From contig CANRNN010000002.1 in the NCBI GenBank assembly GCA_947632025.1, positions 124,001 to 188,000 of the forward strand: a stretch of 64,000 bases of DNA, in the 5' to 3' direction. The notes below the pieces were generated by a model that saw only the letters and a program-made list of their open reading frames with translations, ran no database searches and was not told the origin of the DNA. Both the position numbers and the translations under genes were made by a program. This document shows, piece by piece, positions 43,939 to 51,624 of the stretch (positions are counted from its first letter, which is position 1; every line of letters starts with the position of its first letter). The stretch comes from an uncultured Clostridia bacterium. Lineage in GTDB: Bacteria; Bacillota; Clostridia; Oscillospirales; Ruminococcaceae.

Positions 43939-43967
43939 ATTATAAATCTTTTTTTCGGATTTGTCAA
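43939..43967 (-). promoter_or_regulatory. Promoter of the TM1266/ABC operon
   Basis: On the minus strand TTGACA, 17-nt spacer, TATAAT, more than 300 nt upstream of the first confident gene. The intervening leader is GC-rich and hairpin-rich. Confidence 0.88.
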
Positions 43968-43985
43968 GTGGTTTTTTTGAAAAAA

Positions 43986-45296
43986 TTATTTTTTCGGTTT
44001 TTTCTTGATGAATTTGCTTAAAATATTCTTCTTTTCCGGCTCCTTTATTTCAGCCACAGGCGGAGTTTCGGGTTCCTCATAGACATAGTCGGGCGTGATG
44101 TAATCGACGCTTCCGACGTAGTTGTCCGTGCTTTGCGGCAGCTTCCTCTTTTTCAGCTTGTATTCGACGAACTCCTTGAAAAGCATATACAGCACCGCGC
44201 ATACGGGAACTCCCAACAACATTCCCATCATTCCGAAAAATCCGCCGCCTATGATTATCGAGATCAATATCCATACAGCAGGAAGCCCCGTCGAGTCGCC
44301 GAGTATCCACGGTCCGATAAAGTTTCCGTCAATAGTCTGCATAACCATAACGATTATAATGAACCACACCGCCTGTATGGGATTCCCCGCAAGCAAAAGC
44401 AGCAGACAGCAGGGTATACAGCCGATTATCGCTCCCACCACGGGAATAAGCTGGAACACAAACAATATCACCGACATCAGCGGAGCATAAGGCAGCCCCA
44501 CTATCACGCAGCCTATGAAGATCAGCATCGCCACCACCATAGACTCGATTATCTTTCCTATGATAGAACCGAGGAATTTCTCGCTTGCTCTGCGGCAGAC
44601 TTCAAGGACTTTCTGGGCGTGTCTTGCTTTTACAAACGCAAACAGCAGCTTCTTTGCCTGACCGACAAACATTTCCTTTTTCGCCAGAAGATAAATAGAA
44701 AGCGTCAGCCCGAAGAACACGTTCTTAAGCGCGTCGACCACTGCCCATACTCCCGACGCGACGTTTGTCGCAAAGCCGATAAGCTCGTTTGAATATTTGC
44801 CGACTATATTTCCGATAAAATTGCTGAAATCGTCGACGGGATTTCCGAGGAATTCCGCAAGCTGCGGATAATCGTCGGATATTTTTTCCACGAATCCGCG
44901 TGCCGTCGCGATGTAGCTGTCCATATTCTTAAAGACCGTAACAAGGTTCGTGACGAGCTGCGGTATAACGAGCAGGATAATAAGAAACAGCGCCGCCAGC
45001 ACTATAAGCATCGTAAGCGTCACGGAAATAAGTCTGACGCGCGAGCGCACTTTCGGATTTTCCGACTTGCTCCACTTTTTAAGAAGGGTGTTTTCTATCT
45101 TCACCATAAGCGGATTAAGCAGGTACGCGCAGAAAATTCCGATAATGATAGGCGTTGTCACGACCGCAAAGCCGCTTAGTCTTTCGTGAACGGTATCGAA
45201 ATTCACGATAAGCATTATTATCACAGCGCTTAAAACCACTGTTCCCGTGGCGTAAGCGGCGATAGTAAGATATTTGGAGTTCCAGTTTATTTTCAT
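43986..45296 (-). CDS. AI-2E-family transporter (PerM/YdiK-like)
   Basis: The 436-aa protein has the eight-segment layout of the AI-2 exporter (PF01594) superfamily: two N-terminal segments (about 10-32 and 40-60), one near 90-112, a long soluble loop (about 120-170), and a C-terminal bundle with FVFQLIPVVGAIIGCIPC and FIGPWILGDSTGLPAVWILI. Family proteins include quorum signal exporters and Na+/H+ antiporter-like members; the substrate is unknown here. The last 60 residues are a charged tail (PPVAEIKEPEKK). It follows queA and the amidohydrolase on the same strand. Confidence 0.9.
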   Translation of the reverse strand: MKINWNSKYLTIAAYATGTVVLSAVIIMLIVNFDTVHERLSGFAVVTTPIIIGIFCAYLLNPLMVKIENTLLKKWSKSENPKVRSRVRLISVTLTMLIVLAALFLIILLVIPQLVTNLVTVFKNMDSYIATARGFVEKISDDYPQLAEFLGNPVDDFSNFIGNIVGKYSNELIGFATNVASGVWAVVDALKNVFFGLTLSIYLLAKKEMFVGQAKKLLFAFVKARHAQKVLEVCRRASEKFLGSIIGKIIESMVVAMLIFIGCVIVGLPYAPLMSVILFVFQLIPVVGAIIGCIPCCLLLLLAGNPIQAVWFIIIVMVMQTIDGNFIGPWILGDSTGLPAVWILISIIIGGGFFGMMGMLLGVPVCAVLYMLFKEFVEYKLKKRKLPQSTDNYVGSVDYITPDYVYEEPETPPVAEIKEPEKKNILSKFIKKKPKK

Positions 45297-45336
45297 ATTA
45301 TTACCTTTCTCAGCCCCGTAAGCGCTGACGTGTTTA

Positions 45337-46122
45337 TCAAAGCTCTCCTACCAGACGAAGAGCGTTTTTGTAAAGGATATTTTCCCGTTCCTCAGAGGTG
45401 AGCGGCAGTCTTTCAAACATCTTCAGCTCCTCCGAAGCGTCCCACATCGGATAGTCCGTCCCCCACATCACTCTGTCCGTGCCTATCTTGCGTATAAGCT
45501 CGGCAGCGTGTTCGGGACTCATGGCGTAAAGCGAGCTTGAGCAGTCCGCGTAAGCCCCGCTGCCGGCGAATATCCGTGCGCCCTCGTCCCATTCCGACCA
45601 GCCCGCCAGATGCGCTCCTATGACGGTGAGCTTTGGAAATTTTTTCATAACGTTCATAAGTCTTTTCGGCGAAGAAAAATCATATCTGTTGTCGCCGACG
45701 TGGAAAAGTATCGGCAGTCTGCCCTCGGCGGCTTCATAGATGGGAAAAGCCCGTTCGTCGTCGATATTGAACCTCTGAAAATCGCTGTGCAGCTTTATCC
45801 CGCGAAGTCCGAGGGATATCAGACGTTCTGTTTCTCCTTTTATATCGGGAAAATCAGGGTGCATAGCCCCGAATCCGATAAGCTTGTCGGGATATTTTTT
45901 CACACACTCCGATATGAAATTATTTATGGCGTTTACCTGTTCGGGGACGGTCGCGACGGACTGTACAATATAGCGGGTAACTCCTGCTTTCTCGCCCTCA
46001 CGGAAAAGCTCGCCCAGGGTGCCGTCATAACGTACCCGCATACCGTAAAACGAACTTATCCCGTCCGCGGCGCGGGCGGCTATTTTGTCCGGAAAAATAT
46101 GAGCGTGCGCGTCAATTATCAT
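45337..46122 (-). CDS. Metal-dependent amidohydrolase (amidohydrolase_2 family)
   Basis: This 261-aa TIM-barrel hydrolase has metal ligands in IIDAHAHIFP (residues 2-11), GIKLHSDFQRF near 110, LFHVGDN near 137, VIGAHLAGW near 165 and MWGTDYPMWD near 220, all in family order. Substrate unknown; related enzymes act on aromatic carboxylates or hydrolyse small cyclic amides. It lies 24 bp after queA and 40 bp before the AI-2E transporter. Confidence 0.88.
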   Translation of the reverse strand: MIIDAHAHIFPDKIAARAADGISSFYGMRVRYDGTLGELFREGEKAGVTRYIVQSVATVPEQVNAINNFISECVKKYPDKLIGFGAMHPDFPDIKGETERLISLGLRGIKLHSDFQRFNIDDERAFPIYEAAEGRLPILFHVGDNRYDFSSPKRLMNVMKKFPKLTVIGAHLAGWSEWDEGARIFAGSGAYADCSSSLYAMSPEHAAELIRKIGTDRVMWGTDYPMWDASEELKMFERLPLTSEERENILYKNALRLVGEL

Positions 46123-46146
46123 ATCATTCTCCTTATCAGATCGGAA

Positions 46147-47184
46147 TCACAAAATTATCATGGCATCGCCGAACGAAAAAAATCTGTACCTCTCCTCTAT
46201 CGCCGTCCGATACGCCGAGAGGGTCTTTTCGCGTCCAAGAAAAGCGCTTACAAGCATTATCAGTGTGCTTTCTGGGAGATGAAAATTCGTTATCAGCCCG
46301 TCAATGCACTTGAATTCATATCCGGGATAGATGAAAATGCTCGTGTCGTCGGTCGCCTTTCCCGTCTGAGCGGCGCTTTCGAGCGTCCGGCACGAGGTCG
46401 TCCCGACGGCTATGACACGTCCTCCGCGAGCCTTGCAGGCGCGGATCTTCTCCGCTGTTTCGGGAGGCACGGAATAATGCTCCGTGTGCATTTTGTGGTC
46501 GAGAATATTGTCCTCCTTTACGGGTCGGAACGTTCCGAGCCCGACGTGGAGCGTCACATAAGCGGTATCTATCCCCAGTGAATTTGCCTTTTCCAGCAGC
46601 TCCTTCGTAAAGTGCAGCCCCGCTGTCGGAGCGGCGGCGGAGCCTGTTTCGCGGCAGTATACCGTATTATAGCGGTCGTTGTTCAGAAGCTTTTCCGTGA
46701 TATACGGCGGCAGCGGCATTTGTCCTATCCTGTCGAGGATATCGAAGAAGTCCCCCTCGAATGTGAATTTCACGATACGGTTCCCGCCCTCGACGATATC
46801 AAGTATCTCGGCGGAAAGCCCTTCCGGGAAATCCACTATAGCTCCCTTTTTAAGGCGCTTTCCGGGTCGCACGAGAGTTTCCCATTCCGTAAGCGAGATA
46901 CGTTTCAGCAGCAGAAATTCCACCGGAACAAGGCGGTCGGAATTTTTCGGCGCGGACGCGGCTTTTCGTTTTGTCCCGTAAATCCTCGCGGGAAAGACGC
47001 GGCTGTCGTTCATTACCAGCAGATCGCCCGCGCGGAGATAATTACAGATATTGTAAAATCTGTCGTGAAACACCTCGCCTGTTTCGCGGTCTATTTTCAT
47101 AAGGCGGGAGCTGTCGCGAGGCTCGACCGGAGTCTGCGCTATAAGCTCCTGCGGCAAATCATAATAAAAATCGCTTTTCAGCAT
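46147..47184 (-). CDS. queA: S-adenosylmethionine:tRNA ribosyltransferase-isomerase
   Basis: QueA adds the epoxycyclopentanediol precursor of queuosine to preQ1-modified tRNA (anticodons GUN). The 345-aa protein has the family start [33 protein letters not shown], the central [13 protein letters not shown] near 190 and [13 protein letters not shown]-type block ([17 protein letters not shown]), and C-terminal [19 protein letters not shown]. It has its own promoter and leads an operon with the amidohydrolase and AI-2E transporter; tgt is not in the window. Confidence 0.97.
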   Translation of the reverse strand: MLKSDFYYDLPQELIAQTPVEPRDSSRLMKIDRETGEVFHDRFYNICNYLRAGDLLVMNDSRVFPARIYGTKRKAASAPKNSDRLVPVEFLLLKRISLTEWETLVRPGKRLKKGAIVDFPEGLSAEILDIVEGGNRIVKFTFEGDFFDILDRIGQMPLPPYITEKLLNNDRYNTVYCRETGSAAAPTAGLHFTKELLEKANSLGIDTAYVTLHVGLGTFRPVKEDNILDHKMHTEHYSVPPETAEKIRACKARGGRVIAVGTTSCRTLESAAQTGKATDDTSIFIYPGYEFKCIDGLITNFHLPESTLIMLVSAFLGREKTLSAYRTAIEERYRFFSFGDAMIIL

Positions 47185-47217
47185 ACAATCAATCCAATCA
47201 ACTAATATACTTTGTAT

Positions 47218-47246
47218 ATTTTACCACTTTTTTTTAAGAATGTCAA
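47218..47246 (-). promoter_or_regulatory. queA promoter
   Basis: On the minus strand TTGACA, 17-nt spacer, TAAAAT; back to back with the FNT gene promoter, 8 bp apart. Confidence 0.85.
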
Positions 47247-47254
47247 CATACTTC

Positions 47255-47283
47255 TTGACAAATTTCGCGCCGCGGTTTATAAT
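47255..47283 (+). promoter_or_regulatory. FNT channel gene promoter
   Basis: TTGACA, 17-nt spacer, TATAAT, 45 nt before the start codon. Confidence 0.88.
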
Positions 47284-47327
47284 ATATAGGTGGAGAAAAA
47301 TTCGGATAAGGGAAAAGGAGAGCTTTT

Positions 47328-47972
47328 ATGAATGAAAAAATCAAGACCGCCGTATCCCAGCTGGTTCTGGGAGTGATCGGCGGTATGATGATAAGTATCG
47401 GCGGGTGCGTAAGCCTGTCGTGCGACAATAAATATATGGGGGCGTTTCTGTTCTCGCTGGGACTTTTTGCTATAATTCAGTTCGGATTCGGTTTGTTTAC
47501 GGGAAAGGTCGGGTATATCCCGCTGCGAAAGCCCGTATATCTGTCGGAGTGCCTGTTTACGCTGCTCGGAAACGCATTGGGAACGTTCCTCTCGGCGACG
47601 CTTCTGCGTTTTACGAGAATAGCTCCCGCTATCGTTGAAAAGGCGACGGCGTCGGTCGATACAAAGCTTGCCGACGGTGTGCCGAGTGCTTTTATCCTCG
47701 CGGTTTTCTGCGGAATGCTGATGTTTATGGCGGTCGACAACGCGCGGCTTTCCAAAGAAGCGAACGGTCATATCGAGAAAGTCCTCGGAACGGCAATGTG
47801 CGTAATGGTGTTCATTCTCTGCGGATTCAACCACTGTATAGCGGATATGTTCTACATATTCCTCACGGGGAAAATAGGCGCGGCAGGAATTTATCTTCCG
47901 ACGGTCATTCTCGGAAATTCCGCGGGAGGTATGCTTATCCCGCTGCTGAAAAAGCTGACTGTCAATAATTGA
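47328..47972 (+). CDS. Formate/nitrite transporter (FNT) family channel
   Basis: This 214-aa membrane protein forms pentameric channels for formate, nitrite or hydrosulfide in known members. Six segments are predicted; GFNHCIADMFYI near residue 165 matches the second conserved FNT loop, and GNALGTFLSATLL the first region. It is shorter than the usual 250-280 residues, with a compact N-terminus. A GGAG site precedes ATG 47328. Its last 11 bp overlap the 3' end of the convergent yolD gene. Monocistronic. Confidence 0.85.
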   Translation: MNEKIKTAVSQLVLGVIGGMMISIGGCVSLSCDNKYMGAFLFSLGLFAIIQFGFGLFTGKVGYIPLRKPVYLSECLFTLLGNALGTFLSATLLRFTRIAPAIVEKATASVDTKLADGVPSAFILAVFCGMLMFMAVDNARLSKEANGHIEKVLGTAMCVMVFILCGFNHCIADMFYIFLTGKIGAAGIYLPTVILGNSAGGMLIPLLKKLTVNN

Positions 47973-48174
47973 ATTCGTCGTCGGACGCGGGATATTCGCT
48001 GCTGTCGGGCGCTTTCCCGCGAAGCGCCGCCTGCTCCGTTTCGGAAATAACGTCCTCAAATCCCGAAAGCGCGGCGAAAGCCGCAAACTGAGCCGCCCGC
48101 GACTTCATAGGCAGCGGCGGGTGCGTTTTTGAAATATGCCTTGGTTCGTTGATTATTTCATCGTATTTTCCCAT
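47962..48174 (-). CDS. YolD-like protein
   Basis: This 70-aa protein starts MGKYDEIINEPRHISKTHPP and has MKSRAAQFAAFAALSGFEDVI, the conserved YolD-like core. YolD-like proteins are found next to Y-family polymerases in Firmicutes and phages and are thought to act with them; mechanism unknown. The start overlaps the polymerase stop by one base (TAATG). Confidence 0.88.
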   Translation of the reverse strand: MGKYDEIINEPRHISKTHPPLPMKSRAAQFAAFAALSGFEDVISETEQAALRGKAPDSSEYPASDDEFNY

Positions 48175-49658
48175 TATGCTTTATGACCTCCTACCTGAGT
48201 GTTTCGTGAAACAGCGGTCGCTCCCTCCTCAAGATCCATACCCTTAAGTATCGCGTTTTTGCCGTATTTTTCCTTTATCCTCAAAAGCGCGCGGCTAAGG
48301 TCCTTTTCACGGGAAAGCTCCCTGTCGCGGCGCTCTGCGGCATTTATATCCGTGAACAGGGTAAGCTGTTCGGGCTCGTGAATGTCATTCTCGGAGGTCA
48401 CTCCGCACGCGGCAAGCGTGACCCTTCTTATGGTAAGATCCCGCATAACTATGCTGTCGTAAAGCTCCGCTGCGGCTTTTATAAGCATTTTCGCGGAAGA
48501 GGTTTTCAAGCCGAGCCGAGCTGTGCCGCGGGCGGGCTTCGGGATCGCCCTGCCGTAAAAATCGACGCATACTTCTCCCGTATAATCCGCGCAGCGTCCG
48601 TACTTCGAGAGGTTCTCGGCGTCGTATCCTACAGACAGCACCAGCCTGTCGGTTTCAAGACCCTTTCTTACAAGATCGAGCGAAAGACTGTCCGCCATTT
48701 CGCGGACGATAAGCTCCCCTTTGTCAAAATCGTATGGTTCGGGAAGCACCTGCCCCGTGCTAAGGCTCGTGCTTTCGGGAACGTAAGCCTTTATGTCCGC
48801 TATCGTGCAGGATTCAAAGCCCCACGCGTGGTCTATCAGAAGCTGTGCGTTCACGCCGAACATCTTATATAAAAGCTCCTCGTTTTTCACGGAGCAGAGC
48901 GCTATATCTCCCATGGTGAGGATACCGCAGCGTTCGAGCCTTTCGGCTGTTCCTCTGCCCACTCTCCAGAAATCCGTCAGCGGGCGATGTTCCCAGAGCG
49001 TTTTTCGGTAGGATCTCTCGTCCAGTTCCGCTATACGAACGCCGTACTTGTCCGCGCCGATATGCTTTGCGACAATATCCATCGCGACTTTGCAGAGGTA
49101 GAGATTCGTTCCTATACCTACCGTCGCCGTTATTCCCGTAGTATCCAGAACGTCACGGACGATCACGGCGGCAAGCTCCCTTGCCGTTATATTGTACATT
49201 CCGAGGTAATCGGTAACGTCGATAAACACTTCGTCTATCGAATACACATGAATGTCCTCCGGCGAAACGTACTTAAGGTACACCTCGTATACGCGCGAGC
49301 TTACCTCCATATACCTTCTCATTCTTGGCGGAGCTGTGATATAACCGAGCGCGAGATTCGGATTGGCACTCAGCTCCCTGTTATTTACGGAGCTTCCCGT
49401 AAGCCTCCTGCCCAACGCCTTTCTGCGGCGTTTTGCGTTTATTTCGCTTACCCTTTGTACCACCTCGAACAGCCGCGCCCGCCCCGATATCCCGTAGGCT
49501 TTAAGCGACGGCGTCACCGCAAGACATATCGTTTTTTCCGTCCGCGAGCTGTCAGCGACCACAAGATTTGTTTCCAGCGGATTCAAGCCCCTGTCCACAC
49601 ATTCCACCGATGCGTAAAACGATTTCAAGTCGATAGCTATATAACAACGCCCGTTCAT
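48174..49658 (-). CDS. Y-family DNA polymerase (UmuC/UvrX-like)
   Basis: This 494-aa translesion polymerase copies past damaged bases. Palm and finger motifs are visible: YIAIDLKSFYASVECVDRG with the first metal Asp, then VYSIDEVFIDVTDYLG with the catalytic Asp-Glu near residue 123, and IAVIVRDVLDTTGITATVGIGTN-type block; little finger domain from about 245 onward. The C-terminal part is longer than DinB, as in UvrX/YqjW of Bacillus. The ATG at 49658 follows GGAG by 8 nt; other in-frame codons upstream lack support. No LexA/DinR box was found in the promoter. Confidence 0.92.
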   Translation of the reverse strand: MNGRCYIAIDLKSFYASVECVDRGLNPLETNLVVADSSRTEKTICLAVTPSLKAYGISGRARLFEVVQRVSEINAKRRRKALGRRLTGSSVNNRELSANPNLALGYITAPPRMRRYMEVSSRVYEVYLKYVSPEDIHVYSIDEVFIDVTDYLGMYNITARELAAVIVRDVLDTTGITATVGIGTNLYLCKVAMDIVAKHIGADKYGVRIAELDERSYRKTLWEHRPLTDFWRVGRGTAERLERCGILTMGDIALCSVKNEELLYKMFGVNAQLLIDHAWGFESCTIADIKAYVPESTSLSTGQVLPEPYDFDKGELIVREMADSLSLDLVRKGLETDRLVLSVGYDAENLSKYGRCADYTGEVCVDFYGRAIPKPARGTARLGLKTSSAKMLIKAAAELYDSIVMRDLTIRRVTLAACGVTSENDIHEPEQLTLFTDINAAERRDRELSREKDLSRALLRIKEKYGKNAILKGMDLEEGATAVSRNTQVGGHKA

Positions 49659-49694
49659 TGTTTTCATCTCCGAGTGAATATTTATGTTACATAC

Positions 49695-49723
49695 ATTATA
49701 CCACATATGAACATTTTTGTCAA
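49695..49723 (-). promoter_or_regulatory. Promoter of polY-yolD
   Basis: On the minus strand TTGACA, 17-nt spacer, TATAAT. The spacer contains a CATATG palindrome but not a full DinR/LexA operator. Confidence 0.82.
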
Positions 49724-49792
49724 TAGCCCGCCGGACGGAAATTATATGAAAGTTCTGAAAAAATAACCATAAATCAAAACGGAGGAAATGTT

Positions 49793-50467
49793 ATGAAACT
49801 CAGAAAATTGAAAAGCGCGGAGGACATCATAAAACTCACGGAGGAGATAGGGTTTCTGCCTTTTTTCGCAAACGGGATAGAGGGCTTTTCCGTCGAGGAA
49901 AACTGTCCCGGAGAGCTTTGGTTTTCGGGAGAGGTCGACGGTCCGTGGGAATGGAAAGGTCCGATAGCGCGGGACGGACGGTGCGTTTACGGAAAATTCT
50001 TTGCGGGGAAAGCGGGCTTTGTAAGCCGCGAGTGGTTTCCCGTTCTGGCGAATTACCGCCGCAGCGGATACGACTTTGACGCCCGCTGGGACGACGGTCT
50101 TGCCTCTAAGAAAGACAAGGACGTTTATGACCTTATCTGCAAAAACGGCGTGATAATCTCTAAAGAAATAAAAAGAGCGCTCAACTACCGCAAAAACGGA
50201 AACACGGGCTTTGAAACCGTCATTACGCGCTTACAGATGCAGACATACGTCAACACGGCGGATTTCGTCTATATGCGTGACAAAAACGGCAGCGCCTACG
50301 GCTGGGGAGTGGCAGAATATACCACCCCCGAAAAGATGTTCGGAGCGGATCTTATCACAAAAGAATACTCCCGCGATCCTGTCGAATCACGGGAGATAAT
50401 AAAAAAGCATCTCGAAAAAACTCTTGGTCACCCCGAAGAAAAGCTTCTGTTAAAGCTTATAAAATAG
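49793..50467 (+). CDS. AlkZ-related protein
   Basis: This 224-aa protein resembles the family annotated as AlkZ-related: LKSAEDIIKLTEEIGFLPFF at the N-terminus, PGELWFSGEVDGPWEWKGPI near residue 40, and a winged-helix-like middle part with LICKNGVIISKEIKRAL and FETVITRLQMQTYV. True AlkZ is a DNA glycosylase for alkylated and crosslinked bases; whether this shorter relative is active is not known. It is preceded by GGAGG and lies beside the polY-yolD pair, divergent to it, which would fit a DNA-repair neighbourhood (inference). Confidence 0.75.
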   Translation: MKLRKLKSAEDIIKLTEEIGFLPFFANGIEGFSVEENCPGELWFSGEVDGPWEWKGPIARDGRCVYGKFFAGKAGFVSREWFPVLANYRRSGYDFDARWDDGLASKKDKDVYDLICKNGVIISKEIKRALNYRKNGNTGFETVITRLQMQTYVNTADFVYMRDKNGSAYGWGVAEYTTPEKMFGADLITKEYSRDPVESREIIKKHLEKTLGHPEEKLLLKLIK

Positions 50468-50471
50468 CCGT

Positions 50472-51476
50472 CTAAGCGTAACGGTCAAGACAAGTTAAAG
50501 CCCGCTCGTACCGCTCGTCGCCGTCCTCAAAGCCCGCTGTCACGGATATGTAGACCTTATTGTTTCTGATGAATACGGCGACAAGGCAGAGCTTGGCGTT
50601 GTCGGTCGAGCCTGTTTTCATTCCCACGCAGTCGGCGCAGTAGTAATCGTTCGACTCGTACAAAAGGCGGTTGGAGTTGCGCCATGTATAGGTTTCGCCG
50701 GAATATATCGTTACGGTTTTTTGCGGGATTGCGGTAATTTCGCGGATAACGGGCTGCTGATACGCGTATTTCGCGATTTTCAGCAGATCCACCGCTGTAG
50801 TATAGTGCAGGGGGTCGTCCATGCCGTCGGGATTCTGATAATGCGTGTCGTACATTCGCAGTTCCCACGCAAGGGTGTTCATCTGTTCGCAGAAAACCTC
50901 AACGGCTTCGGCATCCGAGAGGGACTCGTTTTCCGCAGCGACGCGTCCCGTATAAGCCGCGACGCTGTACGCGGCGTCGTTGCCGGAAGGAAGCAGCATT
51001 GCCGTCAGAAGGTCGTACATTGAGAGCTTCTGTCCCTTTTGTATCATACTCAGGCTGGAATGGGGCAGTACCAGATCAAGTTCGCTGCCTATGGTCACAA
51101 TGTCGTCCGGACTTGTGAATTTCAGCGCCACGGACGCGGTCATAATTTTTGTAAGGCTTGCGGGAGCTATTATCTCCTTTTCGTTTTCGGAATAAAGTAT
51201 TTTCCCGTCGGACACGCTGTAGAATGCCTCCGCCTTTGCGAATGAAAGTTCGGGGGCGGTTTCCGGATGCAGAAAATTGTCGGGCGGTGTATCCGGTATT
51301 TCCGGCTCGGAGCTTTCGCTGCTCTCGGATGAAATATCCTTCGACCAAAACGGAACGACGACCTCAAATGACGACGGAAGGCTTTGAGGTATACTTTCGG
51401 TAGGAGTACACGCTGTAAGCAATACCGCCGCGAGAACAGCCGCCGTTATATTTTTCATTATTTTTATTATTTTCAA
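50472..51476 (-). CDS. Serine-type D-Ala-D-Ala carboxypeptidase, lipoprotein form
   Basis: The enzyme trims the terminal D-alanine from peptidoglycan stem peptides. The three penicillin-binding motifs are in order: SLTK (APASLTKIMTAS, near residue 105), SGN (PSGNDAAYSVA) and KTG (GMKTGSTDNAKLC). Instead of a typical secretion signal it carries a lipobox LTAC, with Cys near residue 23, and a Ser/Pro-rich linker. The start is set at TTG 51476 with GGTGAT upstream; ATG 51482 and ATG 51458 are alternatives. Strong promoter upstream. Confidence 0.92.
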   Translation of the reverse strand: MKIIKIMKNITAAVLAAVLLTACTPTESIPQSLPSSFEVVVPFWSKDISSESSESSEPEIPDTPPDNFLHPETAPELSFAKAEAFYSVSDGKILYSENEKEIIAPASLTKIMTASVALKFTSPDDIVTIGSELDLVLPHSSLSMIQKGQKLSMYDLLTAMLLPSGNDAAYSVAAYTGRVAAENESLSDAEAVEVFCEQMNTLAWELRMYDTHYQNPDGMDDPLHYTTAVDLLKIAKYAYQQPVIREITAIPQKTVTIYSGETYTWRNSNRLLYESNDYYCADCVGMKTGSTDNAKLCLVAVFIRNNKVYISVTAGFEDGDERYERALTCLDRYA

Positions 51477-51534
51477 TGACATCACCTATATAAATAAAGC
51501 TTGGCTTGCGTTTATGTTTACTACAAACAATATT

Positions 51535-51563
51535 ATTATATCATATTTTGTCCAAAAAGTCAA
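51535..51563 (-). promoter_or_regulatory. Carboxypeptidase gene promoter
   Basis: On the minus strand TTGACT, 17-nt spacer, TATAAT. Confidence 0.82.
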
Positions 51564-51583
51564 GCACATAAAAACAGCGAAAA

Positions 51584-51617
51584 CCGCCGTATTCCGAGCT
51601 GATTCGGGATACGGCGG
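51584..51617. terminator. Terminator after the GLUG/coiled-coil gene
   Basis: A 14-bp stem CCGCCGTATTCCGA with TCGGGATACGGCGG and a 6-nt loop; on the minus strand followed by TTTTCG and TTTTTA, on the plus strand by AGCTTTTTT. Confidence 0.9.
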
Positions 51618-51624
51618 AGCTTTT

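Noticed and set aside
49695-49723. LexA/DinR box at the polY promoter
   Set aside because: The spacer has CATATG, but the half-sites do not match GAAC-N4-GTTC.
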